DNA from: Lactifluus volemus
Taxonomy: Eukaryota > Basidiomycota > Agaricomycetes > Russulales > Russulaceae
Assembly: GCA_022376515.1 (NCBI GenBank)
Contig: WTXI01000004.1
Location: 744,001 to 808,000, forward strand
DNA: 64,000 nucleotides
Reading direction: 5' to 3'
Below the pieces are notes generated by a model, which saw nothing but the letters and a program-made list of their open reading frames with translations, was not told where the DNA came from and ran no database searches. Position numbers and translations under genes: made by a program. Positions within the stretch are counted from its first letter, which is position 1. Every line of letters starts with the position of its first letter. This document shows positions 11,672 to 23,700 of the stretch, one piece after another.

Positions 11672-13102
11672 ATGGATCCCACTAGCAACGCACAACCCTC
11701 ACCTATCTCAATCCTCAATGACGACGTTCTTCTCAATATGTTCTATCTCTATCGGCCCCTCATCGGAGATGAGGAAAACGAAGATATTCCATTCGTTCGC
11801 AGATGGGATCGCCATCGCTGGTGGTACAGGGTAGCCCAGGTTTGCCGACGCTGGCGCTATATCATCCTTGGATCACCGTCTTTACTGGATCTGAATCTTC
11901 TCTGCACTTATGGAGTACCCGTGATAGATATGCTGGCACACTCACCACCGTTGCCGCTTATCATTTTTTACAACAACGGTGATCGTGCGATGACTACAGA
12001 AGACGAAGAGGGTACACTGTTCGCACTCCAGCAGCGTGATCGCGTGCACCGTATAGCACTGGAGATGCCAACCTTAAAATTGGAGAAGTTTACATTGGTC
12101 CTGGATGACGTATTCCCGATTCTTGAATCGATATACATCAGATCTCAAAGTGAAGAAAATACAAGCTTGATACTTCCCCGAACATTTCAAGCTCCCAATC
12201 TACATCACCTCTTGTTGTGGTACGCAACGCTACCAATGCGATCTCCCACTCTCACACCTACCGTGGGCCTTATCTTTCTCTGGCTTGGAGGTATCCCTCA
12301 ATCCCCCTACTTCCCCCCAAGTCATATACTCACACGGCTTTCACACATGCCCCACCTGGAAACGTTTGGGATCGGATTCCACTCCCCTCTTTCCAAGCTC
12401 GAGGTCACATCGGTCAACCCGATCATGCCACACGTCGTCACACTTCCACATCTTCGTGTATTTTCATTTCAAGGCGTTAGTGCTTACCTGGAGGGCCTTC
12501 TTTCTTCGATCGACGCCCCTTCCCTCCGCACCCTCGAGGTCCTCTTTTCCAACCAACTCACCTTCAATGTTCCCCGCCTCTTTCACTTCATGGGGACATC
12601 AGAAAACCTCATATTTAACGCCCTCGAGCTCGCTTTTGATAGCGATTTTGTTGATTTAAAGGCGGACCCACTTTGGAAAGGTTGGAGACACCCCTTGCGC
12701 TTGCGGATAATGTGCAGACACCTCGACTGGCAGGTGGCATCCGTAGTGCAGATCCTTGGTGCATTTGCGCCGATACTCTCTGTCGTGGAGAAACTCACGC
12801 TCAGCCACGTGGAACACTATAGGTCATCAGAATGGCACAACGACATCGACCGAACCCAATGGCACGACCTTCTCAAACCATTCGAGGGTGTTAAGTCACT
12901 TCACATACCAAAAGAGCTCATCGGGGGACTTGCTCATTCCCTCCGTTCTGAGAATAAAGAATCGTCTCCGGAGCTCTTGCCAAACCTGGAGGAACTTCGA
13001 TTTTTTGGTGGAAGCCGTATTGGCGATGCATTTATACCTTTCATCGATGAACGAGAGGCAGTCGGCCACACTGTAAACCTGGCGGGAGTTGGGTGGCCGT
13101 AG
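11672..13102 (+). CDS. F-box-like/LRR-like protein, intact, 476 aa
   Basis: Starting at this ATG gives MDPTSNAQPSPISILNDDVLLNMFYLYRP, placing the F-box-like motif at residues 14-70, with HRWWYRVAQVCRRWRYIILGSP and SLLDLNLLCTYG following. The ADMLAHSPPLPL equivalent is IDMLAHSPPLPLIIFY. LRR-like segments fill residues 110-400; the C-terminus has LLPNLEELRFFGG and IDEREAVGHTVNL. An in-frame ATG 60 codons upstream exists, but the intervening residues are unlike any paralogue. The predicted role is an SCF-type substrate receptor, by family; the substrate is unknown. No neighbouring gene lies within 2 kb on either side. Confidence 0.85.
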   Translation: MDPTSNAQPSPISILNDDVLLNMFYLYRPLIGDEENEDIPFVRRWDRHRWWYRVAQVCRRWRYIILGSPSLLDLNLLCTYGVPVIDMLAHSPPLPLIIFYNNGDRAMTTEDEEGTLFALQQRDRVHRIALEMPTLKLEKFTLVLDDVFPILESIYIRSQSEENTSLILPRTFQAPNLHHLLLWYATLPMRSPTLTPTVGLIFLWLGGIPQSPYFPPSHILTRLSHMPHLETFGIGFHSPLSKLEVTSVNPIMPHVVTLPHLRVFSFQGVSAYLEGLLSSIDAPSLRTLEVLFSNQLTFNVPRLFHFMGTSENLIFNALELAFDSDFVDLKADPLWKGWRHPLRLRIMCRHLDWQVASVVQILGAFAPILSVVEKLTLSHVEHYRSSEWHNDIDRTQWHDLLKPFEGVKSLHIPKELIGGLAHSLRSENKESSPELLPNLEELRFFGGSRIGDAFIPFIDEREAVGHTVNLAGVGWP

Positions 13103-16100
13103 AGTCAATCCTAATATCGGAATGTTGGGAAAACAGCAGCAACTGGCCAGACCGAGAACCCTCTGCCCCAGCCTCGTGTTTGATCTCTCTTCGACATATT
13201 GGATTGTATGTCACACTATTTAACCCTAACCCTCCTCCTCCTCCTTCATGACTTGCTTTCCTTAGCCCTTAAAATTAGGTTTCGACCGTTCGTACCAGTC
13301 AGGTTCGTTCGATAATCTTTGCATATTCCCTGCCTCACATATACTTTGCAAAGCTATGAGTTTCGATATATTAACTATCTCTGTGTTATGGAATATAGGA
13401 AACAATCAAATAATGTAGTGACCTGCCCTTTATTTTCGCAATGTTCGAAAATGCTGCACCCTCCCTCGGAGAACCCTCTGTAATTGCCTTGGTTTTTCAT
13501 GTACAGAGTTATCTTACCGCCTTCGTACACCCTCCTCGAGCTATCCCAGTACCTGCCGTGGCATGTACACAGGTATATGAACAGGAATTTCGGGGAGAAT
13601 GTGGAATCTGACTCCGTGGGCATGTGTGTAGCGGAATGTTCTGGAGCTGTATGTTTGTGTGGGAATGCCTGGACACGCCGGGACGAGACCATCGGCCTCT
13701 GCTACTTTCTGTGGACAACAAACGCAGAGGTGCGAGATGGACGACGGAATGGTGGTGGAGCGGTGAGTCAGCTATCCCTGTCATTATCTGAATTAATGTT
13801 ATAGGAAAATCAAAGACAACGCACCCCTCGTCATTTGCACCCCAGGTCCACCTCCATTGCAGGCTGCACACCCATCACGCTTCTCTGTTACAGAAATGCC
13901 TCTTCAAAAAGTAGAAAACGACGATGTAGTGCTTCGTTGTTCCGAACGTCGAATCCCGTCTCGTTGCGCTCAGCTTGGGGGACGCATCCATGTACTTCAG
14001 TCGTGAGGTCGCATCGGTCCTGTGGTCGCGGTGTCACAAGGCACAGGAGGGGGGTGGGGATTATACACTGCGAGTGGGTTGGTGACACGAGGCTGGGTGC
14101 GTAAAACGGCCCGAGGAGTCGACTCAGCCAGTTCAGTTTTGGGGGGGGCTGTGTCACCGGTAAGCTCAATGACCCGGTCGCAGATTTAGTTAGTCTGGAG
14201 GAGCTCTAAACCTACCGGTCAAAGGGTTGCGCGATGAAGCGAGTGAATGGAGAAGTGGAGATGTTTCACAAATTTCCTGAGGAGCATGGTCCTCCGAATC
14301 TATGGATATAGTTTATCCGATGACCCACCCGTACACAACATGTGGTTCGGGCTGTTCGGCCGGGTCATACTATCATCCAGTCAGTTAAAGTTATAATTTC
14401 ATTTGGGCTTTGGAACATGCCATTCAATACATCTCTTACAATAATGATACTATACCTGTGAGATTGAAATGAAACTGTGATTTTCGATGAGGGAAAGAAG
14501 TTGTTTGCCAGAGCTTTGCCAGAGCTGAGGCAGGCCGCCACGTGGTGGCCTTAGGGCCAATGTGACATTTACGTGATGATTGACATATCCGCCATCGCCA
14601 CATGGGTTGAAACTTGGAAGCAACCATTTCTGTAAGTGCATCAGCTTAAGCTATGAATGAGGTTTCCTCTAAAGTTTGTTCTATTGGCTTGTCCCAGTCT
14701 TGTGACTCTCCATGATGTCCCCTGGCAGAACTTGAAGCCGCTGTCAAGGAAACTTTAGCACGTCTGAGAAGCAGCACTGGTCACGGGACCAAACCTGACA
14801 TCAGTCACATCACTTAGATTCATGTGAGTTCATATTGGTTGTCATTGTAGAACTTGAACTTGACTTGAACGTTTGAACATCCGAGCCGTACTCATTTTCC
14901 CTATCACGATGGACAAGCCACGGCTCACAGTCATCGCGGTGAACCAGGATACGGGTAACTCTGCCGAAGCCCCCGGCTCGGAGATCTCGGACTCGGAAGC
15001 GCCGAATGACTCGAAGCAAACCTGATTCACTTATTAATGAGGTACATCATTCAGGGCCGGTGAGTCAAAATCCGAAGCCCACCGACTACAGTATAGGCCT
15101 TATGCACAATCTGCTGCACTACCGTGACTGACCTAACAGACGCCAGCCGCCCGACGGCAAGTTCATCCACACTCCAGGCCTGGTGAACGGTGTCTGCTTT
15201 GCAAAAACATGCTTCATCTGTGGCAAGGCGCTTCCCGGGCCATGATTGAGACACATCACATTCTTACTGGGTAAAAAAAGTATCCGGTGGCAGTGCGCTA
15301 GTCTCAGGAAGGCATGTTTAATCTCTTGTCGATAAGGGTATTCAATGCTCGTCAAGGACTAACATTGTTGTCCAAAGTACTGATCACATGACTCTGATCA
15401 CCCAGTATGACATGCACAGATGTACGAAGGCGTCAAGCATTGATCACCCTTGGACCTGACAGGCCAGACCCATTGATACTGGCTTGTTGTGCATATCATT
15501 GTTGGTGATGTCAACAGGAGCGCAACCTTGCGAAGTGGCCAACTGCGTCATCATCACGCCATTTTCAGGTACACCAGAAAGGGGTTGATCGAGGCCGTTG
15601 TTAGTGGCGCAACCCTAGCTAGCTTTTTCCGACCATGAGCCTGCAAGTGGCACCAGTGGCGCGAGCATGCCGTATGCGGAGTCGTGATTGGATGACAATT
15701 GAGAAGGCTCGGCCATTGGAGATGTCGCCCGCTCGAGTCAAAAACTTGGGAACATAACTCACCCCATCTTTTCAAACCGGACGAGTTAGCAGCTGCTGGA
15801 GTTACTATCTCAGACAGAGACTTCTGATCAACGCAGGGCCTAGGGCTTAGCCTGAGGGACAATATTCCCTGGGTACATTTCGTCATGCCCCCATCGATCT
15901 CTAATTCCAGCAGGGGCTAACCGTGACCCTCTCAGGCTCGAATGAATCTTGATCCGAAGTTTCTGTCCGAGTCGGTCACGCCGCAGTACAGCATGCGGGC
16001 GGATCTGGCGGGCCCACTGGCAAGGCCCAACCTGAGCTCCTAACCTCATTCAAGTCCATAGCTTACCGTCGCCGTGTCCCACGGCCGCTTAGAGCCTTAG

Positions 16101-16699
16101 ACCATTAATGCCTGTCCTAGCTTCTTTCCCATCACGACCACGAGAATCCTGACTTCAACCAGCTTGGAGGCGGCACCTCACAGACGCCAACTTGAAGTAG
16201 CTTTTGTGCTTCATCGTATCCATTCGTCAATAGTGACCGCGTTGACCGTGCCAGTGTGTACACTACGGTCAAGCCGTTCTGGGTCATGTCATTGCTTTTT
16301 TTGAATATCGTCCGTGACGATATTCAGTTACTGTATTTGTGAGTATACGTCTGAAATGCAACTGGCATGAATCCTGGCCTTGGTGTATTTCTGGATCGAC
16401 AAGGAGTCGTCTGGGAGATCCCTAATCCGTGGCTCGGAGTGCATTCGTGCGGATCCCGAGCGCTGCAGCGACACTCCGACACCGCCAAAATTCCACATCT
16501 TCCTTACCAGAACAAGCACGAAGGCGATGCCCACAACAATATCGGGCACGTCGTTCTGCGTGACGCCAAATGGTCCAGCCCTTTTACTGTTCAATTCTCC
16601 TTATTGTTTGCATTACTATGCTGTGAAAGGCGGGAGGAGCTGATAACCTTAATCGTTACACAGAGTCTGGCCATATTCCACCATATGCATCTGCCCGTT
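13103..16699. other. Gene-poor intergenic region
   Basis: No family-recognisable coding region. Two telomere-like CCCTAA units occur at 13221-13233 but are not extended. A perfect 10-bp inverted repeat with a 3-nt loop lies at 16303-16325 (GAATATCGTC and its complement). Short open frames overlap on opposite strands with no splice logic I can defend. Confidence 0.4.
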
Positions 16700-17690
16700 G
16701 TAGGGTCAGCTTAGCGGCTGGCCCCGAAACCTCTTTTTACGCAACTTCGTACGCCCAACTCACGTTTCCTCTCGTCTCGACTCGTGCTACCGCTCGCCGT
16801 GTCCCTCGACTGTTTAGATCTCGTTCTCGCGCGTTTTTGATCTCGAAATGGGCCACGATCGCCCTCGGCCACGATCCGACTACGCCTCGGCCATACCCCC
16901 GTCCTCTGCGGCCTCGCGTTGCACGACGTTTCTCTGCCATTCTCCTTTGTTTCTTTCATTTTCTGAGTTCTCTCTCGTGACTTGTGACTCCCGTTTCGTG
17001 CTAGTGTGCCTCGCGTTTTCCATTGTTCGCTCAGTATGGCATCTTTCCCCTTTTTGTGCTTATCTTTCTCCCTTTCGTCTCGGGCTGCGTGCTGTGTCTC
17101 GCGCCGCGCCCACGTCCTAGGCTGACGGCCTAACGATCTCTCGAAGAGACCGCGAGCATCCCGTGAAGCATTCTGAGGGTGCACGCGACTTCGAAGATTA
17201 TTTTAGTCCCCTTTTTCCTTTCATGAATCCGTCCCCCTTCTTCCTTGTCCCCCGTTTTGCTCCAGTTTCATGTCTCCTCCCTTTCATACTCATCTCAGTT
17301 CCGATAAGTTTTACTTACTCTCATGGCCTTTGTCTTCGCACCGATAGCTTCGACCTTTACCTGTTCTTCCGATTTCGACGCGTTTACCCCCCTTTTTAGA
17401 CTACGGCTCGAAATGTACTTAAATACGACTGAGAAATGTACAAACGAGCCAGCGAAATCACGCCGCTCAACAGTTGTTCTCGAAATCTCGCCTGTTTCTA
17501 AGTTTCCCCCAAGTTTCTTCGACTTCTTTTCCCTCAAAATCTCGTCTATTCTCCCTCTCGCCTCCGCTTATCTCGCTTAGATCCCTCGACTTGGGACTTC
17601 TACGCGTTTCTTCTCCTTCTTGCCGCCGCTCTTCTCCTTCCTTTCCTTTTGTCCCTCTGACCACCTTTCTCAACTCTATTTGAACTCACA
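16700..17690. other. Pyrimidine-rich, strand-asymmetric tract
   Basis: About 1 kb of plus-strand CT-rich sequence (many TCTC, CTTTC and TTCCC runs) creates long arginine/lysine/glutamate-rich open frames on the minus strand and Ser/Phe-rich ones on the plus strand. These look like composition artefacts rather than genes. The origin is unknown; it may be an old element or a UTR-like tract. Confidence 0.4.
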
Positions 17691-18177
17691 AGCAGGGAGA
17701 GTTCCCCGCTTTCACCGTTCTCTTCATCTTGCACCATCTATCTTGGCAGAGCACGTATGCACAGAATGCGGTAGGCAGAAAGACCAATTGAGAAGGCTAG
17801 CCCTAGCCGAGGTTCTCCATTCACACTGGAAGGAACCCTGATATCCGGATCATCGAATCAAAGCGCAAGACCCAGCGGCGCCTCGCTTTCGTGGCCTGCA
17901 ACTAGTTCAATATGTCTCTCCTCGAGGACGTGCAAGTAGGCTTGTCCCCAACGTGCTTGTTCGTTCGTTCCTTGACCCCTGAATCTTTCTGCCTACAGAT
18001 TCTGACGCCACCTACTTTCCCACCTGCCATTGGAAAGAGGCCCTGTTTCATCCTTAGTCCTAGGAACTGATAGATAAGTTGAAAAAGCTACAGGCCTTTA
18101 TTTGCAGATGGTGCGACAGGAACGGACACCGGTTTTTCTACTGATGTCAAACTACTCACTATTAAAGCTTGATGATT

Positions 18178-18203
18178 CATCAGGAAAAACCTCACTTGCT
18201 AAT
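18178..18203 (+). repeat. Left terminal inverted repeat of composite transposon
   Basis: CATCAGGAAAAACCTCACTT and six further bases are the exact reverse complement of 29127-29152. The outer flank reads GATGATT, matching the TT that follows the right repeat. Confidence 0.9.
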
Positions 18204-18384
18204 CTTGAGTAGCGTAACAATAATTGAAGTATACGATGCTAGCGATCGCCTAAGACATGTTAACAAACAATAGCGTGCAATAACGCACAATAAAACGCCA
18301 CATGCTCGCTAGACATTCTCTCGGCTAAAATCCAACTAGCGCACACCATTATTTTGTCAAATTATCTCCGGTTTCACCAATCTT

Positions 18385-18600
18385 TTGCTTAATTGTCTCT
18401 AACTTAATACTTCGTAAATGTCTTTATCAATAAATCATTCATTCTCAGCTAAAATCCAGCTAGTTTTGCTTAATTGTCTCTAACTTATTACTTTGTAAAT
18501 GTCTTTATCAATAAATCATTCATTTCTCGGCTAAAATCCAGCTAGTGAATGCCATTGGTGTACCAAATTCGCTAACTCAAGGCTAAATGGGTGTAAGCAC
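18385..18600 (+). repeat. Two direct copies of the transposase 3'-end/subterminal repeat
   Basis: Two copies in tandem (about 18385-18465 and 18466-18600) share AATGTCTTTATCAATAAAT and TAAAATCCAGCTAG with a third copy at 20583-20720. The second copy here includes an antisense remnant encoding LELANLVHQ, which is the C-terminal end of the transposase. Together with the third copy, these repeats bracket the captured host fragments. Confidence 0.8.
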
Positions 18601-18659
18601 CGGGGGTGGCAGCATCGAGCACCCATGCCACATTCCCGTGCACGGTCTCGGCATAGCCA

Positions 18660-18899
18660 ATTGCCTTCACGTTGACGATGAGGTTTCTCGCTCGACCTGC
18701 TCACGCAGAGCAGCCTCACAATGATCTGCACGCTCGTTGATGGTTGCCCACTCCTACTCTATGTTCTCGACAATTCCCTTGGATTGAGCCTCGCGCGCTT
18801 CAATCATCTCAATGAGTTGCCGCAATCCCGTAACATCGCTCGTGTATGTTGCATCCTGTTCAGCAATCTGAGCACTTAGGTCTTGCACCAGGCTAGTGA
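18660..18899 (-). pseudogene. Captured coiled-coil gene fragment
   Basis: On the minus strand a coherent coiled-coil-like segment reads SLVQDLSAQIAEQDATYTS, then LRQLIEMIEAREAQSKG, an in-frame TAG, and INERADHCEAALREQVERE. Heptad-like spacing and charge suggest a structural or tethering protein; I cannot name it. It sits next to the captured SYF1 piece inside the transposon and has no start or promoter, so it is read as part of the captured chimera. Confidence 0.5.
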
Positions 18900-18989
18900 T
18901 GTAAAAGCTGTTGGGACTGACAATTGCTATTGGAAGACGCTAAACGAGCAAGAAAAGGAGGGAAATAGAGGTGAAAAACAGAGCAGGAG

Positions 18990-19776
18990 TCTGCTTCCGC
19001 TTTGCCCGGGGTTCTGCCATCCTCATGGAACCTGGCAAAGTTGATATACAAGCGGTGAAAGTTCGCTGTGGCCTTGCATGAGGCAATGGCCGAGAGAGCC
19101 TTTGTATACGTCTCTGCAACCTGATGGACAGGATCGATGAGTATTAGTTTAAAAAAAGGGAAGATAATGCATTCAAACCTTCTCGTCATCCTGACCCCAG
19201 AGCGCCGCCCTCTTCTTCCATTCCTGGACGTTGTTTGGATTCCGCCTGAGCAACACGTCGTTCACCAAAAAAGGCCATCTGTCCATCAACTCTTCGAACT
19301 CTTTCATTTTGGCGTCGAGTTCCTTTTCCATCTCTTTTGCGTCAAAGTCTTCGTCCCCTTCGTCGGGATTTGCCAGCGCTTCCATAAGGGCGCTGATTGC
19401 TGACTCGCTGAACTCGGCGTCGGCATCAGAGATTCGTGTAAAGTCGCGAATTGGTGCGCACCGAGGCTATGCCAGTTTCAAACGTTTCCTTGGTGCGGTC
19501 AAACTCCCCCCGCTTGATCTAGTAGGTGGCGATACCGGTCCATAACTGGCCTGCTTGATCTCTGTACACTGCGAGACCATCTTTGTGGATGATTTGTTCG
19601 ATGTTGAGCCTCCATGGACTATTGGGATCTTCGTCCTCGACTGCGTCAGCCAATGCAAGTTCTTCAACACCGAGGCCAACGTCCTCTGCATGCGACTCAA
19701 CCACGTCCAGCCAGTCCCCAAGAAGTTGGTATGGGCTCTTTCCCTTTGAACTGACGTATTCTCCTCGCGCAACCTG
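18990..19776 (-). pseudogene. SYF1: Captured fragment of pre-mRNA-splicing factor SYF1
   Basis: Family signatures of SYF1 (HAT/TPR-repeat subunit of the Prp19-associated complex) are clear on the minus strand: GEYVSSKGKSPYQLLGDWLDVVE, then SPWRLNIEQIIHKDGL, WTGIATY, IKRGEFDRTKETFETGIASV, FEELMDRWPFLVNDVLLRRNP, VQEWKKRAALWG and, after an intact-looking intron (about 19130-19180), YTKALSAI...NFHRLYINFARF. It is only an internal part of the roughly 800-residue protein. A TAG replaces the expected TGG after IATY (about 19526), and a frameshift follows around 19455. The retained intron indicates DNA-level capture rather than retroposition. The functional SYF1 must be elsewhere. Confidence 0.85.
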
Positions 19777-19859
19777 TCTCAATAGTAAGAGCAACAACTT
19801 GGCAGCCTCGAGAGACTCACCCAGCATGTCCTGTTCCTGCTTGACCTTGACCAACTCCT

Positions 19860-20420
19860 CTTAAAAACCCTTGAACTGAGTTTCCAGAGAAGGCACAGAT
19901 GACTCACGGTCTTATAGAGCTTGGTTGAGCTCAATATCCTTCCTTTCATTCTCAGCGCGCAACTCTTCTAACCTGCAGAGTGCTTCCTCCAAATGGACAG
20001 CTTGCGAGACCACAATGACAAAATGGTGTCAGGAGACGGCGTCTCGACCCTCGAGGGATACAATGGAAAGAAATTTTCGAGGTCAAAGTCGTCCGGGATT
20101 GACACAGAAAATTCGATGTCGGAGAGGCCGGATCCTCCGCATCTAGGTCGGGAGCGATGCTGGCAGGGAAAGTCAACGTCCTTGAACGCGGGTTGGAGAT
20201 GGACCCCAGGGCTGGGTGGGCGAGTTGGACGTCGCATCTTGACACAAAAGGCCCACCTGTTTTGTTCTCGAATGTGGAGAAGGAGGGGAAAAGATAGCAC
20301 TGTGTGGAATGAAGGAAAACATGAGATCTCGAGAAATGAACCAAATCCTGGTGGGGGATGACTGACCTGGACGTTGACTTTGGTGGGGTGGGAATTGTTC
20401 GGACAGAAGGCATTGGTCAT
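19860..20420 (-). pseudogene. Captured unidentified fragment with coiled coil
   Basis: Minus-strand segments read FDLENFFPLYPSRVETPSPD, then LEEALCRLEELRAENERKDI with a donor-like GTGAGT at about 19910, and EELVKVKQEQDMLG leading into the SYF1 part. The last motif resembles the C-terminal VKxEQxDLL region of p115/Uso1-type tethers, but this is a weak resemblance. It probably belongs to the same captured chimera as 18660-18899, with the SYF1 piece in between. Several stops; not a functional gene. Confidence 0.4.
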
Positions 20421-20582
20421 GACCTCGATGCATCTGGGGAGCTTCAGGAGGACAGACAGAGGGTGGCCCTGCCCTTGGTGCGTGGTCGACGTGACGGAGA
20501 AGTGAGACTGCTAGCACGGACATTGCTGGGAAGCACGACTCGGATGCGGCTACAGCTATCATTGATGGCGGCTAGCAAGCAC

Positions 20583-20720
20583 CATTCTTTTGCTTATTAT
20601 AATTGCCTCTAATTTAGTACTTCGGAAATGTCTTTATCAATAAATTGTTCATTTCTCACTAAAATCCAACTAGTGAACGTCACTGGTGTACTAAATTTGC
20701 TAACTCAAATGATTTGTACA
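20583..20720 (+). repeat. Direct repeat at transposase 3' end
   Basis: This copy overlaps the real C-terminus of the transposase (antisense codons for SFELANLVHQ and stop at 20680) and its 3' flank. The copies at 18385-18600 are the same sequence displaced by about 2.1 kb. The interval between them, 18600-20583, is the captured block. Confidence 0.8.
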
Positions 20721-23700
20721 TATCTCTGTCACTAAATGGGTTTACATAGAAAGTGCGGCATTGCTCGAGAACAGTAGATGCCTGCCAATGACGTGGCACA
20801 GTAGGACCAAACTGTGGCAAGAGATGGACACTTCTTTTGATTGCTGTGATTGGAATGATAGCGGCAAGACGACGGTTTGCTCTAAAGCTTCTTGAGATGC
20901 GGTACATTAAGTGGTTGGGCTCGGGTTGAGGTGGGAATGGGGAAAACCACTCGACATAGGCAAAATGTGTTGGCGGAGCTGACTGCGTAAAGAGTTCGGT
21001 GATGGCGGTTGTTGGGATTTGAAACACGACCCGAAGTTGTGCTACCCGTTGTGCTACCAGTAGCGCAGCCTTTAGACACTGCACACACAATACAGTACTT
21101 TCCACTCACCCTCTGAACCCCTGGACACAAGGACTGTGTCAAATTGAGCAGGGATCGCGTTCCCATTCTCACCCTGTTTTTCCGGTCTAGCAGAAGCGGC
21201 ATCTACAGTACCAGACTCCTGGGTCTTATCCACAAACCGAATCTTGTGAAAAACAGGTACTGTGTTGAATGGAATGAGGGTATTGTTTGCCTGGCGTTGG
21301 GCCGCTGTACTAGAAAGGGTTGGATAGTTGTGGTAGATGACAAAGTCGGCTAGTGCGTCCGGAAAGTCCACCGCGCCGTACTTGTCAACAAGGTCACAGA
21401 AAGAAACACGTCTCGCAGATGGGTGCTGCGTCATTTCCACTTCCCAATTTGATGTATTTTGGGTCAGATCTGGTGCAGACTCAGGTGGATTGGCTCCAAG
21501 TCTCTGCCATTGGAGCAAGGTGTGGCGAGACTGAACTTTTTCTCGACGCTCAAGCCACTTAGTCATTTGTGGGAATTCGTGCTTCTTATTTGTCGCCCGA
21601 TATGCATCCTTAGCGAAGTCAATGTGAAGGCGCTCCGATTGCTCTGTGTTGTAATTGTCTGTTGTTCCGAAAAGAGCAATTGATGAGGAATAATGTATCA
21701 AACTGTGGATTTTGGGTATATTGAAATTGCTCCGGATGTCAAGGTCAACAAACACATCCTTGTTCTCATGGAAGCGTCGGAGCGCATTGTCAAGCAGCTG
21801 GAGTGTTGCCGTGGTGTGTGAACCATACTGGGCAAGATACAAGAAGTCTAGCATGGCCCTGACGGCACTGATGAGGCGTTGCGGTGAACGGCCTCCCAGA
21901 AGCAGAAGATCTACGATTAGTCCTAGTAGAATGCGGCACATGGCCTTGTGCTCTTGGCCAGAAACACGAGACAAGGTTGTCAATCCTTTTGGAAATGCTT
22001 GGATGTTGTAATTGGGTGGCAGGTAACAACAACGCTTGTTGATCTCAGCGGGCCCAAAGGCTTTGTGATCTGTGATCCATGTAATGATATGCTTGACCAC
22101 ACCCTGGGATAATTGGTGTAGAATGTCTGGTGTGATGCTTAGGAATATGTTGGAGTAGGGTAGACTCTTCCAGAATGGACAATAAACTGGCTGGAATCCT
22201 GCCGTCCGACAGCGCGCGTGAAAGGTCCTTTGATCACCCAGGGAAAACAAGTCATAAGCAGTGGCGTGATTGCGATTAGGATATTGGACAAAAGCTTCGA
22301 GCTGATCTGGTGGGACTAGACATTTGGGGCAACGTCCGTAAAGGGTGCATGTGACCAGAGCCTGCTCAGGGTAGTCCCCGACAAATGTTGCCAAGATGGG
22401 ATGACAGCGGTAGCGGGATCTGTTGCTTGTGGCCATTGTGATCCCTGTCTCGCCATAGGGTTCAATTGCAGCTAATATTCGGTGAATACATGCATGAAAT
22501 AGGTTAGCCATGGCACGCTGATGTGCTGTCTTCCCAGTGATGTGCTCCAGCCGCGTGGACGGAAGGTACCCAATGAGAATCTGGGTGTTACGTGAATGCC
22601 TTCAGCGGATGTCCTTTAGTATATTGCCAATTGTTAAATAAACGGGGTATGCTGTCTTCCCACGGAATAAGGTGAGCTGCGTTTTGTCGGAGGAGAGGAT
22701 TAACGGGATGACAGTTGCACCCGGGCATTGTTTTTCTAATGACGCCTGAAGAACTCGATTACACTTTATCCAAGGATACATACACCAAGTCAAAACATAC
22801 CTGGACAAACCACCACCAGTCTCCGGTATACATCTCATTAATTATTCGAATCTTCTTTTCCACGTCAACATAATGACGCTCAGGTGTGAAGACCAAGTGA
22901 TCGGCAAAATCGGGATTGCCAATAAGTCCCTGAATACACGGAATGATGTCGCGGTAATGCAGGCTGAATTCCTGCCCATAGAGACTTAGAGTTTTGCATT
23001 TGAACGGTGGCCGCCCAGGTAGCATATCGATCAGCGCGTCAAGCTGAGTGACACTTCGATAGGATAGCCCAAGTGCTTCTCGAACCTAGCGTGCTCAGCA
23101 ATTAGTACTCGTTATCAGATTATAACATGGCTGTAACGAACCCCATCTATTGACAAGAGGTCATTTATTGCTGTAGATGTTGGACCTCGTAATTTAGCCC
23201 AGCACGCAAACTCCCACTCCATTTCTGATTGAAATGGGGCCCAGGTGCAACTGGCATCGGAGCCAATATGCGTGCCTAATTTGGAATGACAATTTCGATC
23301 AGGTGTCCCCGCAGAGCCACCAAAAGGCTCGATGAATTGCGTAGGCGGTGCCAGTGGTGTAGTCTCTTGTGGATCCGTTACATCTATAGTTTCTCCCTCT
23401 GAATCTGATTTACATGGTGTCCGTTAGCTATTTTAGCATCGCACTAAAGTAGTCATACCAAGAGCACTGAGTGCAGCATCTGTTGTGTTATTTCCCAAAT
23501 GTAGGCTGGCACTGGCACCTAGTGCGATGCCCATTGTGTCACCATCTCCCAAACCTTGGTTGGTACCACCAGTCGATGCGGCACCCGTCATGTCACCATT
23601 TTCCAAACTCAGGGTGGCACCGCCAGTTGGTGTAGCACGCACGGTGTAGCGATGCCGTTGAGACCCACGGAGTGAATGGCAATGCTCTCGTTTCGTCAGG

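Noticed and set aside
13221..13233. Telomere-like CCCTAA repeats
   Set aside because: Only two units followed by a CCT-rich tract; too short to claim an interstitial telomere.
16711..17184. Long minus-strand Arg/Lys/Glu-rich open frame
   Set aside because: It follows from the CT-rich composition of the strand; no motif or splice context.
17912..18070. Possible two-exon mini-gene (MSLLEDVQ-ILTPPTFPPAIG) just left of the transposon
   Set aside because: Only 31 residues; splice signals fit, but there is no family match. It could be the 5' end of a gene cut by rearrangement, yet nothing to the right of the transposon continues it.
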